Part shown: one piece after another, positions 14,037 through 21,589 of the stretch | Position numbering within the stretch: the stretch's first letter is position 1 | Layout of the letters: each line of letters begins with the position of its first letter | Source: 2-01-FULL-39-10-A sp964525395 | GTDB lineage: Bacteria; Patescibacteriota; Microgenomatia; Levybacterales; UBA12049 | Reading direction: 5' to 3' | Assembly: GCA_964525395.1 (NCBI GenBank) | Contig: CAZGGU010000009.1 | Coordinates: 1 to 28,139, forward strand | DNA length: 28,139 nt | Position numbers and translations under genes: made by a program | The notes under the pieces: model-generated | Told to the model about the DNA's origin: nothing | Databases searched by the model: none | Seen by the model: only the letters and a program-made list of their open reading frames with translations

Positions 14037-14619
14037 TAATCAATTGTGTATCAAAAGGGACCTCTAGATCGTCTTTTTTTGGCACTCTTAAGAGCTTTCC
14101 TGAAGCTCCTTCACGCTTAACAAAAGATAATGTGTCTTTATTCGCTTCCATGGCCTGTAATATAAGTGGATTCTTTTGAGATTTTTCTTCGATTGAAATC
14201 ACGTCATCTGCTTTAACTTGATAAGAAGGAATATTAATTTTATCTCCATTTACTCTAACATGACCATGTGAAACTAACTGTCTTGCTCCAGCGCGAGAGT
14301 TAGAGAATCCGATTCTATAAACCATATTATCAAGTCTTGTTTCTAAAAGTGAAACAAATAATTCACCTGTTTCTGATTTCTGAGATTCAGCATATTTGAA
14401 AAGCTTTTTAAATTGCTTTTCATAAAGACCGTACATTGCTTTAGCTTTTTGTTTTTCTCGTAATTGAACTCCGTATTCAGAAAGTCTTTTCTTTCTTTTT
14501 CGAGCATGTTGTCCTAACGGAATATTTAATCTTCTTTGAAGTGAAGCTGAAGGCTTGTCTAGAACATTCATTCCTTCTCTTCTTGCTAATTTATGTTTTG
14601 GTCCAGTATATCTTGCCAT
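14017..14619 (-). CDS. rpsD: 30S ribosomal protein uS4
   Basis: 200 aa, normal length. Primary 16S-binding assembly protein of the small subunit. Signatures: MARYTGPKHKLARREG, the S4 RNA-binding domain LETRLDNMVYRIGFSNSRAGARQLVSHGHVRVNG, and the C-terminal VPFDTQLIIEYYSR. There is no N-terminal zinc cysteine motif, so this is the zinc-independent form. It precedes rpoA in the alpha operon. In other bacteria uS4 can be the operon's autoregulator, which was not tested here. Confidence 0.97.
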   Translation of the reverse strand: MARYTGPKHKLARREGMNVLDKPSASLQRRLNIPLGQHARKRKKRLSEYGVQLREKQKAKAMYGLYEKQFKKLFKYAESQKSETGELFVSLLETRLDNMVYRIGFSNSRAGARQLVSHGHVRVNGDKINIPSYQVKADDVISIEEKSQKNPLILQAMEANKDTLSFVKREGASGKLLRVPKKDDLEVPFDTQLIIEYYSR

Positions 14620-14621
14620 AA

Positions 14622-15020
14622 TTAAATTCTTCTTTTCTTACTAGCTCTCGGTCCGTTATGTGGGATCGGAGTTACATCTGCAATTTGTGAAATTGAAATC
14701 CCTGCTGCCTTAATCGCTCTTAAAGCTGAGTCTCTTCCTGCTCCTGGTCCTTTTACATATACTTCAACTGATTTCAATCCGCGAACCACTACTTTCTTTG
14801 CCACATTTTCAACAGCCGTAGTTGCTGCGAACGGAGTTGATTTTCTTGCACCTTTAAAACCTGAAGCTCCTGCTGAAGACCATCCAATGGTTTCACCTTT
14901 ATTATTAGTGAATGTTACAAGTGTGTTATTAAAAGTTGAGGTAATATAAACCTTACCATTTTCGGTAACTCTTTCTACTTTCTTAGATGCTTTAACTGTT
15001 TTTTTAACTTCTTTTGCCAT
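14622..15020 (-). CDS. rpsK: 30S ribosomal protein uS11
   Basis: 132 aa, normal length. Platform protein of the small subunit near the mRNA exit. Diagnostic segments are VYITSTFNNTLVTFTNNKGETIGWSSAG, YVKGPGAGRDSALRAI and the C-terminal DVTPIPHNGPRASKKRRI. It lies 2 nt before rpsD and 4 nt after rpsM, so the three are tightly packed and probably co-translated. Confidence 0.97.
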   Translation of the reverse strand: MAKEVKKTVKASKKVERVTENGKVYITSTFNNTLVTFTNNKGETIGWSSAGASGFKGARKSTPFAATTAVENVAKKVVVRGLKSVEVYVKGPGAGRDSALRAIKAAGISISQIADVTPIPHNGPRASKKRRI

Positions 15021-15024
15021 AATT

Positions 15025-15414
15025 TTATACTATACCCATTTTAGTTGCGTCTTCTTTCTTGATCGCACCAATGGTTACTCTCTTTCCTCTTTTAGTTCTA
15101 GCGTTTGATTTTGTTCTTTGTCCACGTGAAGGCAAGTTTCTTGAATGCCTTACTCCTCTATATGCTCCTATATCTTTAAGTCTTCTAACGTTTCCGTTAA
15201 CTTCGTTTTTAAGATCTCCTTCAAGCTTTAATGTTTCAAGAGCTTGCTGAATCTGCTTTTGCTCTTCTTCTGTTAATGTCTTAACTCTTTTAGATCCATC
15301 AATTTTTGCTCTTTCAAGAATTCCAACTGTATTTCTTCTACCTACACCATAAATATAGCTAAGTGCTACATCTAATCTTTTATCGTCTGGTATATTTACT
15401 CCTGAAATTCGCAT
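15025..15414 (-). CDS. rpsM: 30S ribosomal protein uS13
   Basis: 129 aa. Head protein that contacts uL5 in the inter-subunit bridge and the P-site tRNA. Recognised by the N-terminal MRISGVNIPDDKRLDVALSYIYGVGR, the helix-two-turn-helix region, and the C-terminal GVRHSRNLPSRGQRTKSNARTKRGKR tail. It follows rpmJ by 5 nt, the standard infA-rpmJ-rpsM order. Confidence 0.97.
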   Translation of the reverse strand: MRISGVNIPDDKRLDVALSYIYGVGRRNTVGILERAKIDGSKRVKTLTEEEQKQIQQALETLKLEGDLKNEVNGNVRRLKDIGAYRGVRHSRNLPSRGQRTKSNARTKRGKRVTIGAIKKEDATKMGIV

Positions 15415-15419
15415 AATAG

Positions 15420-15533
15420 TTAACCTTGACGCTGTTTGTGTCTAGGGTTATCACAAATAACCCTCACAACTCCGCGTCTTTTAATAATTTTACATTTTGA
15501 ACATCTCGCTCCAACGCTCGCTTGAACTTTCAT
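15420..15533 (-). CDS. rpmJ: 50S ribosomal protein bL36
   Basis: 37 aa, read directly from the sequence: MKVQASVGARCSKCKIIKR continues to the end RHKQRQG. It is the zinc-type form with ligands C11, C14, C27 and H32. It is a small large-subunit protein needed late in assembly. The ATG is the last complete codon before the N gap, so the gene is complete but its ribosome binding site is hidden. The order infA-rpmJ-rpsM is canonical. Confidence 0.95.
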   Translation of the reverse strand: MKVQASVGARCSKCKIIKRRGVVRVICDNPRHKQRQG

Positions 15534-15534
15534 A

Positions 15535-15634
15535 NNNNNNNNNNNNNNNNNNNNNNNNNNNNNNNNNNNNNNNNNNNNNNNNNNNNNNNNNNNNNNNNNN
15601 NNNNNNNNNNNNNNNNNNNNNNNNNNNNNNNNNN
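15535..15634. other. Assembly gap between rpmJ and infA
   Basis: One hundred N of unknown real size. Both neighbours are complete (infA ends in TAA at 15635, rpmJ starts at 15533) and are adjacent in most bacteria, so the missing piece is probably a short spacer with no lost gene. The flanks show no duplicated overlap. Confidence 0.9.
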
Positions 15635-15853
15635 TTATTTTAACCTAAAGGTTATCCTTCCTTTACCCTCATCATATGGTGTCATTTCAATTCTAACTCT
15701 GTCTCCAGGTAAAATTTTGATAAAATGCATCCTCATTTTTCCTGAAAGATGACAAATAATCACTTTTCCGTCTGCAAGTTCCACTCTAAATAAAGTGTTT
15801 GGCAGTGACTCGAGAACCTTTCCTTCTGTTTCAAATGACCCTTGATGTGCCAT
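15635..15853 (-). CDS. infA: Translation initiation factor IF-1
   Basis: 72 aa, the normal length. A single OB-fold protein that binds the 30S A site during initiation. The family pattern is clear: EGKVLESLPNTLFRVELADGKVIICHLSGKMRMHFIKILPGDRVRIEMTPYDEGKGRITFRLK. It is the first gene after the second r-protein promoter and starts directly after a T8 tract. There is no Shine-Dalgarno between the tract and the ATG. Confidence 0.97.
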   Translation of the reverse strand: MAHQGSFETEGKVLESLPNTLFRVELADGKVIICHLSGKMRMHFIKILPGDRVRIEMTPYDEGKGRITFRLK

Positions 15854-15883
15854 AAAAAAAATTCAAAAATCAGATAAATCTGA
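15854..15883 (-). terminator. Possible attenuator hairpin in the infA leader
   Basis: A TCAGA/TCTGA hairpin (15870-15883, minus strand) is followed after about 8 bases by T8 ending at the infA ATG. The stem is short and AT-rich, so termination would be weak. It occupies the same place in its leader as the stronger hairpin before rplC. Confidence 0.4.
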
Positions 15884-15905
15884 GATTTGAGATTTTGTAC
15901 TTGTT

Positions 15906-15934
15906 ATTATAGCAAACGTGCCTAAAAAGAGCAA
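15906..15934 (-). promoter_or_regulatory. Promoter of the infA-rpmJ-rpsM-rpoA operon
   Basis: TTGCTC (15929-15934) and TATAAT (15906-15911) are 17 nt apart, with an extended -10 TGC. The -10 and the following bases (15892-15913) match the rplC promoter region (28096-28117) at 21 of 22 positions. Confidence 0.88.
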
Positions 15935-15945
15935 CCTGTAATGTT

Positions 15946-16701
15946 TTATGGTGTCAAAATAACAGGTCCATTTTCTGATATAAGCACAGTTCTCTCAAAA
16001 ACACCCGATAAAGAGCCATCTGAGGTTGCAATTGTCCACCCATCGTTGTTTAAATAAGAAACTTCATCGCTTCCCATATTATAAATTACCTCGATTGCAA
16101 TTGTCATACCTGCTACTAATTTAGGTGTTTTCTCAATTTTTTTATCCAAATAGCCTGGCACTTCAGGATCTTCATGTAATTCTTTTCCTACTCCATGACC
16201 AATTAATGAACGAACGATCGAATAACCATTTTCTTCCTCAACTATTCGCTGAATAGTCTGAGAAATGTGACCAATTCTGTTTCCTATTACAGCCTGGGCA
16301 ATCGCAGCCTCCAAAGCTCTTTTACCTACCTCTAAGAATTTTTTAGCCTCAGGAGAAATCTTTCCTACTCCTACTGTTTCCGACATATCTGTATAAAGTC
16401 CGTCAAGGTAAACTCCACAATCAATTCCAATAACGTCCCCTTCTTTAAGCTTATTTTCCGTAGGTATTCCGTGCACTACAACATTATTTACCGAGATGCA
16501 TGTAGCATATTTATAACCCTCAACTTTATTAAAAGCTATGTCACCGCCTTTTTTAATGATTAAATCCCATGCTGTTTTTTCTAGTTCTAGTTCACTTACC
16601 CCCGGTTTTACTTTCTTTAAGGTCTCCCATAATACATCAGCAAGAATTTTCCCGCCTTTTTTCATTGACTCTATTTCTTTTTCGTTTTTAATATCAATCA
16701 T
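15946..16701 (-). CDS. map: Methionine aminopeptidase, type I
   Basis: 251 aa. Removes N-terminal methionine from nascent proteins after deformylation, using two divalent metals. The five metal ligands are visible in context: D and D in GIDCGVYLDGLYTDMSETV, H in SLIGHGVGKELHEDP, E in MTIAIEVIYNMG and E in GVFERTVLI. The substrate-gating His in NVVVHGIP is also present. There is no N-terminal zinc-finger extension, so it is a short type Ia form. It overlaps the upstream kinase gene by 8 nt and ends just before the infA promoter. The secY-adk-map linkage is classical. Confidence 0.96.
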   Translation of the reverse strand: MIDIKNEKEIESMKKGGKILADVLWETLKKVKPGVSELELEKTAWDLIIKKGGDIAFNKVEGYKYATCISVNNVVVHGIPTENKLKEGDVIGIDCGVYLDGLYTDMSETVGVGKISPEAKKFLEVGKRALEAAIAQAVIGNRIGHISQTIQRIVEEENGYSIVRSLIGHGVGKELHEDPEVPGYLDKKIEKTPKLVAGMTIAIEVIYNMGSDEVSYLNNDGWTIATSDGSLSGVFERTVLISENGPVILTP

Positions 16702-17245
16702 TTTTTATTTCTTCTAAGAATTTTTCAAGTTCCTTTTCAAATTCTTCTTTCGATCCTTCATTTTTTATTAAATAGTCTGAGAAAGCAATTGGACCACCTT
16801 TATTCAAATCCACTATTTCATCAATATCCCTTTTGACTGACTCTGCTTCAGTAAAAGATCTTTCTATTCGCTCAGCCAATCGTTGATGTCTGATTGTTGG
16901 CTTAGCAAAAATACCAAGAATAAATAAATTAGGAATTTCTTTTTTTAAAAATGTGTATTCTTCCCAAGAATAAAGACCGTCTAAAACCACATTATTTCCA
17001 GTATTTATTGCTGCTTTTATTTTCGGCAAAAGCTTAATGGCAACAGCATTCATACCAAGCTCTTTTCGAATTTTATTTCTATAAAGTGCTTCATTTTCTG
17101 CAGTACGCTCAAGTCCTTCTTCTGCAAGCCCATCAACAACGACTGAGCCAAAATAAACACGCTCAAATCCTTTATCAATAAAAAAACTACTTGCTTCGCT
17201 CTTTCCTGCTCCTGGCATTCCGACAATTGCGATTATTTTATTCAT
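16694..17245 (-). CDS. P-loop nucleotide kinase-like protein resembling archaeal UPF0200
   Basis: 183 aa. It has a Walker A GMPGAGKS (8-15), a mid-region ELGMNAVAIKLLPKI, VVLDGLYSWEEYTFLKKEI and a C-terminal SDYLIKNEGSKEEFEKEL. This order resembles UPF0200, a mostly archaeal family related to dephospho-CoA and adenylate kinases. It sits between adk and map in the secY operon. A true dephospho-CoA kinase (CoaE) is an alternative; the NEGS-type C-terminus occurs in both groups. The substrate is unknown, so no gene symbol is given. Translation is probably coupled to map through the 8-nt overlap. Confidence 0.75.
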   Translation of the reverse strand: MNKIIAIVGMPGAGKSEASSFFIDKGFERVYFGSVVVDGLAEEGLERTAENEALYRNKIRKELGMNAVAIKLLPKIKAAINTGNNVVLDGLYSWEEYTFLKKEIPNLFILGIFAKPTIRHQRLAERIERSFTEAESVKRDIDEIVDLNKGGPIAFSDYLIKNEGSKEEFEKELEKFLEEIKND

Positions 17246-17250
17246 GAGGA

Positions 17251-17784
17251 TTAGTTTACAGCTGCTAAAATTTCTTTAGAAATGTTTTCGATTTCTTGCT
17301 CTCCATCAATTTCAACTAATAAACCTTTTTGTCTATAATAGAGAATCACTGGTTCTGTTACTTCATGAAATAATTCAATTCTTTTCCTAATAGCGACTAG
17401 GGTTGCGTCTTCTCGATCATCAATTCTATATGCAAGTCTCCATAACGCCTCCTTGTCTGAAACTTTAAGATAGATCACCTTTTCAATTCCATTTTCAAAA
17501 GCTTCTGCCTGAGCTGTTGTTCTAGGGAAACCATCCATAATATATCCTTTTTCGTATTCAGGACGATGCAAATATTCAGATACTATTTCAAGTGTTGTTT
17601 CATCTGGGATAAGTGCGCCTGAGTTCATAACTTCTTTTAAATATCTTCCAATTTTAGTCTTTTCTTTAGCCATTTCTCGGAATATATGTCCGGTTGATAA
17701 ATAAGGGATGCCTAGCTTTTCTGATAAAATATTTCCTTGTGTAGATTTTCCTGCCCCTTGAATTCCAATTAAAATTATCTTCAT
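17251..17784 (-). CDS. adk: Adenylate kinase, short form without LID insertion
   Basis: 177 aa. Interconverts ATP + AMP and 2 ADP. Present are the P-loop GIQGAGKST (7-15), the NMP-binding region LSTGHIFREMA with GALIPDETT, DGFPRT, and the RIDDREDAT region that replaces the LID domain. Full-length adenylate kinases are about 215 aa with a LID of about 35 residues, sometimes zinc-binding; here it is a short loop. A strong ribosome site GAGGTGAT sits about 5 nt before the ATG. It lies downstream of secY, as usual, after a repeat-bearing spacer. Confidence 0.93.
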   Translation of the reverse strand: MKIILIGIQGAGKSTQGNILSEKLGIPYLSTGHIFREMAKEKTKIGRYLKEVMNSGALIPDETTLEIVSEYLHRPEYEKGYIMDGFPRTTAQAEAFENGIEKVIYLKVSDKEALWRLAYRIDDREDATLVAIRKRIELFHEVTEPVILYYRQKGLLVEIDGEQEIENISKEILAAVN

Positions 17785-17803
17785 AAAATCACCTCTTTTT
17801 CTA

Positions 17804-17833
17804 CTCAGGCATCAAAACCCTGAGCTTGTCGAA
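17804..17833. repeat. Palindromic repeat, family A, in the secY-adk spacer
   Basis: CTCAGG (17804-17809) and CCTGAG (17819-17824) form a 6-bp hairpin. It continues into CCCTGAGCTTGTCGAA (17818-17833), the same element found in rplC and rplD. It starts 4 nt after the secY stop and precedes the adk ribosome site. Confidence 0.7.
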
Positions 17834-17837
17834 TTAG

Positions 17838-19124
17838 CTATTTTTGATATCCTTCATAATTCCTCATAACAAGCTGTGCCTCAATTGATTTAATTGTTTC
17901 CAAAACTACGGAAACTACGATTAATATTCCTGTTCCACCAAGAACTAACGTTGGAATATTAGTAAATACTTTCGCAGCTGCTGGAAGAATTGCGATACAT
18001 CCTAAGAAAATAGCGCCTGCTACTGTAATTCTAATCATAATGTAATTTAAATATTTTGCTGTCTGATTTCCAGGTCTAATTCCAGGAATAAATCCCCCCT
18101 GTTTTTGAATTTCTTCAGAGATTTTTTTCGGATTAAACACCACACTTGTGTAGAAGAACGTGAATGCTACTACTAGAGTAAAATAAACAGCGTTATACAG
18201 TAATCCATCCGGGTTAAACCAGATATTTAATTTTTCAGCCACACTTTGAAGAGCTGGGCTACTTGAAGCTCCGAAAAACTGAGCGAAAAGAGTCGGCAGT
18301 AAAATTAAAGAAACTGCAAAAATAATAGGAATAACCCCAGCTTGATTAAGTCTTAAAGGCAAATGGGTTGTCTGACCACCATAAACTTTATTCCCACGAA
18401 CTCGTCTTGCATAATTAACTGTGATTCTTCTTGTAGCTTCGTTAACTATAACGATTGAGGCGATTACCGCCAAACTCATTACTAAGAAAACTCCGATATT
18501 AAAGAAGTTTTGAGCATTTGTGGTTGAGATTGTTTGTCCAAAAAGAACAGGAAGTCTTGCCACGATTCCCGCAAAAATGATAATTGAAATTCCATTCCCA
18601 ACGCCTTTTTCTGTGATTAATTCTCCGAGCCAAACAAGAAGCATTGTTCCTGCAGTCATAGTAACGATAAATGAAGCAATCTCAATTGGAGATGAAAGTG
18701 CCACAATTCCCTGACTACGAAGCAAGGCAAACATACCCACTGCTTGAACTGCTGCTAAAGGCACTGTAAGAAGCCTTGTGTATTGATTAATTTTTTGTCG
18801 ACCCTGTTCTCCCTCTTTCTGCATTGCTTCAATCTTAGGGAAAATCATCGCAGCCATTTGCATGATGATGGACGCATTAATATAAGGGTTTAAACCAAGA
18901 GCCATGATGGAGAAGTTAGCCAAAGTTCCACCTGAAAAAATATCTAAAAGTCCTAAAAATTGATTTCCTGAAAAGAGAGATTTAAGAGCGGCGGTATTAA
19001 CACCTGAAACGGGGATATGTGCGAATATGCGGAAAATTACCAGAATAAGCGCCGTAAAAAGAATTTTGCGTCGGACATCTGGTGCTCTAAAGCTATTTCT
19101 GAATAATCTTAAAAGGTTGTCCAT
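17838..19124 (-). CDS. secY: Protein translocase subunit SecY
   Basis: 428 aa, normal length. Central channel of the Sec translocon in the cytoplasmic membrane, with about ten hydrophobic helices visible. Family signatures: N-terminal RNSFRAPDVRRKILFTALIL, the plug region following FSGGTLANFSIMALGLNPYINASIIMQ, GNGISIIIFAGIV, and the loop RRVRGNKVYGGQTTHLPLRLNQAGVIPIIFA. The C-terminal RNYEGYQK resembles the usual end. It follows rplO by 7 nt, as in the spc operon, and its TAG stop is 4 nt from a palindromic repeat. Confidence 0.97.
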   Translation of the reverse strand: MDNLLRLFRNSFRAPDVRRKILFTALILVIFRIFAHIPVSGVNTAALKSLFSGNQFLGLLDIFSGGTLANFSIMALGLNPYINASIIMQMAAMIFPKIEAMQKEGEQGRQKINQYTRLLTVPLAAVQAVGMFALLRSQGIVALSSPIEIASFIVTMTAGTMLLVWLGELITEKGVGNGISIIIFAGIVARLPVLFGQTISTTNAQNFFNIGVFLVMSLAVIASIVIVNEATRRITVNYARRVRGNKVYGGQTTHLPLRLNQAGVIPIIFAVSLILLPTLFAQFFGASSSPALQSVAEKLNIWFNPDGLLYNAVYFTLVVAFTFFYTSVVFNPKKISEEIQKQGGFIPGIRPGNQTAKYLNYIMIRITVAGAIFLGCIAILPAAAKVFTNIPTLVLGGTGILIVVSVVLETIKSIEAQLVMRNYEGYQK

Positions 19125-19131
19125 TAAAATT

Positions 19132-19572
19132 TTAAGCTTCTACTTTTCCGCCTGCTTTTTCAATCTTTGCTGCCGCACTTTTTGAAATAGGAAGTTTTAC
19201 AGTAAGAGCTTTTTCAATATTTCCGTCTCCTAATATCTTAACACCAAATTCTTTTGCGTCAGCTTCTTTTACTATTTTACTCTTAACCAAAGCATCTAGA
19301 TCAACCACTGTATTGTTTTCAAACTCATTTAAGTATTTAAGATTAACAATTAAGGGTAAATTTCTGAAACTTTTATTTCGTCCTTTTCCTCTAACATATG
19401 GAATTCTCTTAATAAGCGGGAGCGCTCCTCCTTCAAAATACATAGGAACTTTATTTCTTGCATGCTGTCCCTTTGTTCCTCTTCCTGAAGTTTTTACACG
19501 ACCTGTTCCATGGCCTTGACCAAGTCTTCTTTTGGATCTAGTTGTAGCTTTTACTAAATTATTTAACGCCAT
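19132..19572 (-). CDS. rplO: 50S ribosomal protein uL15
   Basis: 146 aa from the ATG at 19572, where MALNNLVKATTRSKRRLGQGHGTGRVKTSGRGTKGQHAR gives the typical start; nine earlier open residues overlap rpsE and are discarded. It is a late-assembly protein of the large subunit. It directly follows rpsE, with no rpmD between them as there would be in most bacteria. The start overlaps the rpsE end by 14 nt, suggesting coupling. Confidence 0.96.
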   Translation of the reverse strand: MALNNLVKATTRSKRRLGQGHGTGRVKTSGRGTKGQHARNKVPMYFEGGALPLIKRIPYVRGKGRNKSFRNLPLIVNLKYLNEFENNTVVDLDALVKSKIVKEADAKEFGVKILGDGNIEKALTVKLPISKSAAAKIEKAGGKVEA

Positions 19573-20083
19573 TCTTCTTCCTTTCTTGTTCTCTTTCATA
19601 TCTTTCAGAGAGAAGTCTTAGTGCTTCGATGGCTGCATAAACATTACTTGCTTTATTTTTTGTTCCAAGCACTTTAGATGAAATGTTGCGAATTCCAGCT
19701 GCAGTTACTACGCTTCTTACAGCTCCACCAGCAATTACACCTGATCCAGGAGGTGCTGGTTTTACCAAAACTTTTGCAGCTCCTAATTTAATATAAAATT
19801 CAAAAGGAATTGTTCCGTTTACAATTGGAACTTCAACTAAATTCTTCTTAGCCACGATTACGCCTTTTCTGATCGCAGAAGCTACATCTGGTGCTTTTCC
19901 AAGACCTACCCCTACTTTTCCTTTTCCATCTCCAACGACAGCTAAAGCTGAAAATCCGATTTTATTTCCACCTTTTGTTTTCTTGGAAACACGGCTTACC
20001 TGCACGATTTTTTCTTCAAATCCATCTGATGGCTTTTCATAACCGCCTCGATTATTATTGTTACTAAATCTTTGTCCGTCCAT
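19559..20083 (-). CDS. rpsE: 30S ribosomal protein uS5
   Basis: 174 aa. Small-subunit protein involved in decoding fidelity and mRNA entry. The conserved VSRVSKKTKGGNKIGFSALAVVGDGKGKVGVGLGKA and APPGSGVIAGGAVRSVVTAAGIRNISSKVLGTKN blocks are intact. Residues 1-25 are an Asn/Gly-rich N-terminal extension. Its ATG overlaps the rplR stop (TAATG). Confidence 0.97.
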   Translation of the reverse strand: MDGQRFSNNNNRGGYEKPSDGFEEKIVQVSRVSKKTKGGNKIGFSALAVVGDGKGKVGVGLGKAPDVASAIRKGVIVAKKNLVEVPIVNGTIPFEFYIKLGAAKVLVKPAPPGSGVIAGGAVRSVVTAAGIRNISSKVLGTKNKASNVYAAIEALRLLSERYEREQERKKNGVK

Positions 20084-20412
20084 TAGAAATCCATTCCTCC
20101 TTCTCTTAATCCTTCAGCTACCTGTTTTACTCTTCCATGATAAGCGTAAGAACCACGATCAAATACTAATTTTGAAACTTTCTTTTCTTTTGCTTTTTCA
20201 GCAAGCATGAGCCCAAGAGCTTTTGCTTTTTCAGATTTTGTTCCTTTAGTCTTCAATGCTTTTTCTGAAAGGCCTACTATTGTAATGTTTTTAACATCAT
20301 CAATAAGCTGAGCAAAGATATATTTATTAGAGCGATATACTGAAACTCTGATTCTATCAGTTCCTTTAATTTTATTTCTTGTTCTTTTTTGTCTTCTTAA
20401 TTTCTTATCCAT
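20083..20412 (-). CDS. rplR: 50S ribosomal protein uL18
   Basis: 109 aa, normal to slightly short. Binds 5S rRNA with uL5 in the central protuberance. Signatures are RIRVSVYRSNKYIFAQLIDD and the C-terminal KKVSKLVFDRGSYAYHGRVKQVAEGLREGGMDF. It lies directly after rplF and overlaps rpsE by the shared A of TAATG. Confidence 0.97.
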   Translation of the reverse strand: MDKKLRRQKRTRNKIKGTDRIRVSVYRSNKYIFAQLIDDVKNITIVGLSEKALKTKGTKSEKAKALGLMLAEKAKEKKVSKLVFDRGSYAYHGRVKQVAEGLREGGMDF

Positions 20413-20413
20413 A

Positions 20414-20962
20414 TTATTTAGCTCCTACTGCTTTTGCAGCTTTACCCACTTTTCTTCTAATGTATTCCCCTTGATATTTAATACCTTTTCCTTTGTATGG
20501 CTCAGGTGGACGAACCGCTCTAACTTTTGCTGCATAATCTCCAACCAAAACTTTATCAGCTCCTGCAACTGTAATTACATTTTCTTCAACTGTAAATGCG
20601 ATTGTCGGATCTGCTGTTATTTTCACTGGATGAGAATATCCGACTGATAATGTTAACATATTTCCACTTGCTTGCGCTCTGTAACCTACACCCGTAAGCT
20701 CTAGCTTCTTTTCAAAACCTTTTGAAACACCTGTAACCATGTTTGCAGTATATGCTCGAACTAATCCTGAAAGTGCTTTAGCATTCTCTGTCTGCTCTGT
20801 TTGAGTTACTAAAACTTTTCCATCTTCAATTTTCACACCAACACCTACAGGAATTTTAAAAGAAAGATTTCCCTTAGGTCCTGTAACTTTAATCTCTTTT
20901 TCATCAAGATTAACTTGTACACCTTCTACTATTTCAACTGGAATTTTTGCAATTTTTGACAT
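20414..20962 (-). CDS. rplF: 50S ribosomal protein uL6
   Basis: 182 aa from the ATG at 20962 (MSKIAKIPVEI); a longer open start overlaps rpsH and is rejected. The protein has two repeated beta domains and sits near the GTPase-associated centre. The conserved VKGPKGNLS-like segment reads VTGPKGNLSF, the middle LELTGVGYRAQ is intact, and the C-terminal block PPEPYKGKGIKYQGEYIRRKVGK is diagnostic. Confidence 0.97.
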   Translation of the reverse strand: MSKIAKIPVEIVEGVQVNLDEKEIKVTGPKGNLSFKIPVGVGVKIEDGKVLVTQTEQTENAKALSGLVRAYTANMVTGVSKGFEKKLELTGVGYRAQASGNMLTLSVGYSHPVKITADPTIAFTVEENVITVAGADKVLVGDYAAKVRAVRPPEPYKGKGIKYQGEYIRRKVGKAAKAVGAK

Positions 20963-20979
20963 ATTTATAAATTTCAAGA

Positions 20980-21372
20980 TTACCAAATCTCGAATAATAA
21001 TTCTCCTCCCACTTTATTTTTTCTTGCTTCGTCTCCGCTCATTACTCCCTTACTTGTTGAAAGAACTACTTTATGTTTTCCGCGTCTTTCAACGTTAGCA
21101 ATTTCGTTAAATGGCTTATATACTCTGAGTGAAGGTTTAGAAACAATAATAACATCTGTTAAAACTGGAATTCTTTTATCGTATTTAATAACTGCTGTTA
21201 ATGTTTTCTTGTTTCCATCTTTCACTTCTTTAATATCTTCAAGAAATCCTTCTCTAATTAAAGTCTTACCAATTTCAAAATTTATTTTTGAATAAGGAAG
21301 AACTACTTCTCGTCTTTTAGCGAGTGATGAATTTTTAATTCTAATTAATAAATCTGATACTGAATGATTCAT
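20980..21372 (-). CDS. rpsH: 30S ribosomal protein uS8
   Basis: 130 aa, normal length. Primary 16S-binding protein and, in E. coli, the autoregulator of the spc operon. Signatures are MNHSVSDLLIRIKNSSLAKRREVVLPYSK and the C-terminal VLSTSKGVMSGDEARKNKVGGELLFEIW. It follows rpsN after a 30-nt spacer that is almost entirely a palindromic repeat. Confidence 0.97.
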   Translation of the reverse strand: MNHSVSDLLIRIKNSSLAKRREVVLPYSKINFEIGKTLIREGFLEDIKEVKDGNKKTLTAVIKYDKRIPVLTDVIIVSKPSLRVYKPFNEIANVERRGKHKVVLSTSKGVMSGDEARKNKVGGELLFEIW

Positions 21373-21382
21373 ATTATTTTTA

Positions 21383-21402
21383 CCCTGAGCAAAGCCGAAG
21401 GG
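21383..21402. repeat. Palindromic repeat in the rpsN-rpsH spacer
   Basis: CCCTGAGCAAAGCCGAAGGG is an imperfect hairpin (CCCT/AGGG outer stem) related to family A. It fills nearly all of the 30 nt between the rpsN stop and the rpsH start, so it was probably inserted exactly between the two genes. Confidence 0.65.
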
Positions 21403-21588
21403 TTACCAGCTGGCTTTTGTTACGCCAGGTAATTCTCCTTTCGATGCAAGCTCTCTGAAACAAATTCTGCAAATACCGAATTTTCTCATATACGCACTTG
21501 ATCTTCCGCAAATATTGCAAAGATTTTTATTTCTTGAACTAAATTTTTGTTTCTTCTGAAATTTAACTACGTTTGATTTTTTTGCCAT
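21403..21588 (-). CDS. rpsN: 30S ribosomal protein uS14, zinc-binding type
   Basis: 61 aa from the ATG at 21588. This is the short C+ form with zinc ligands C24, C27, C40 and C43 (CNIC and CRIC) and the ending FRELASKGELPGVTKASW. It belongs to the 30S head. Nine upstream open residues overlap rplE and are not used. It lies immediately after rplE, as in the spc operon. Confidence 0.96.
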   Translation of the reverse strand: MAKKSNVVKFQKKQKFSSRNKNLCNICGRSSAYMRKFGICRICFRELASKGELPGVTKASW

Positions 21589-21589
21589 A

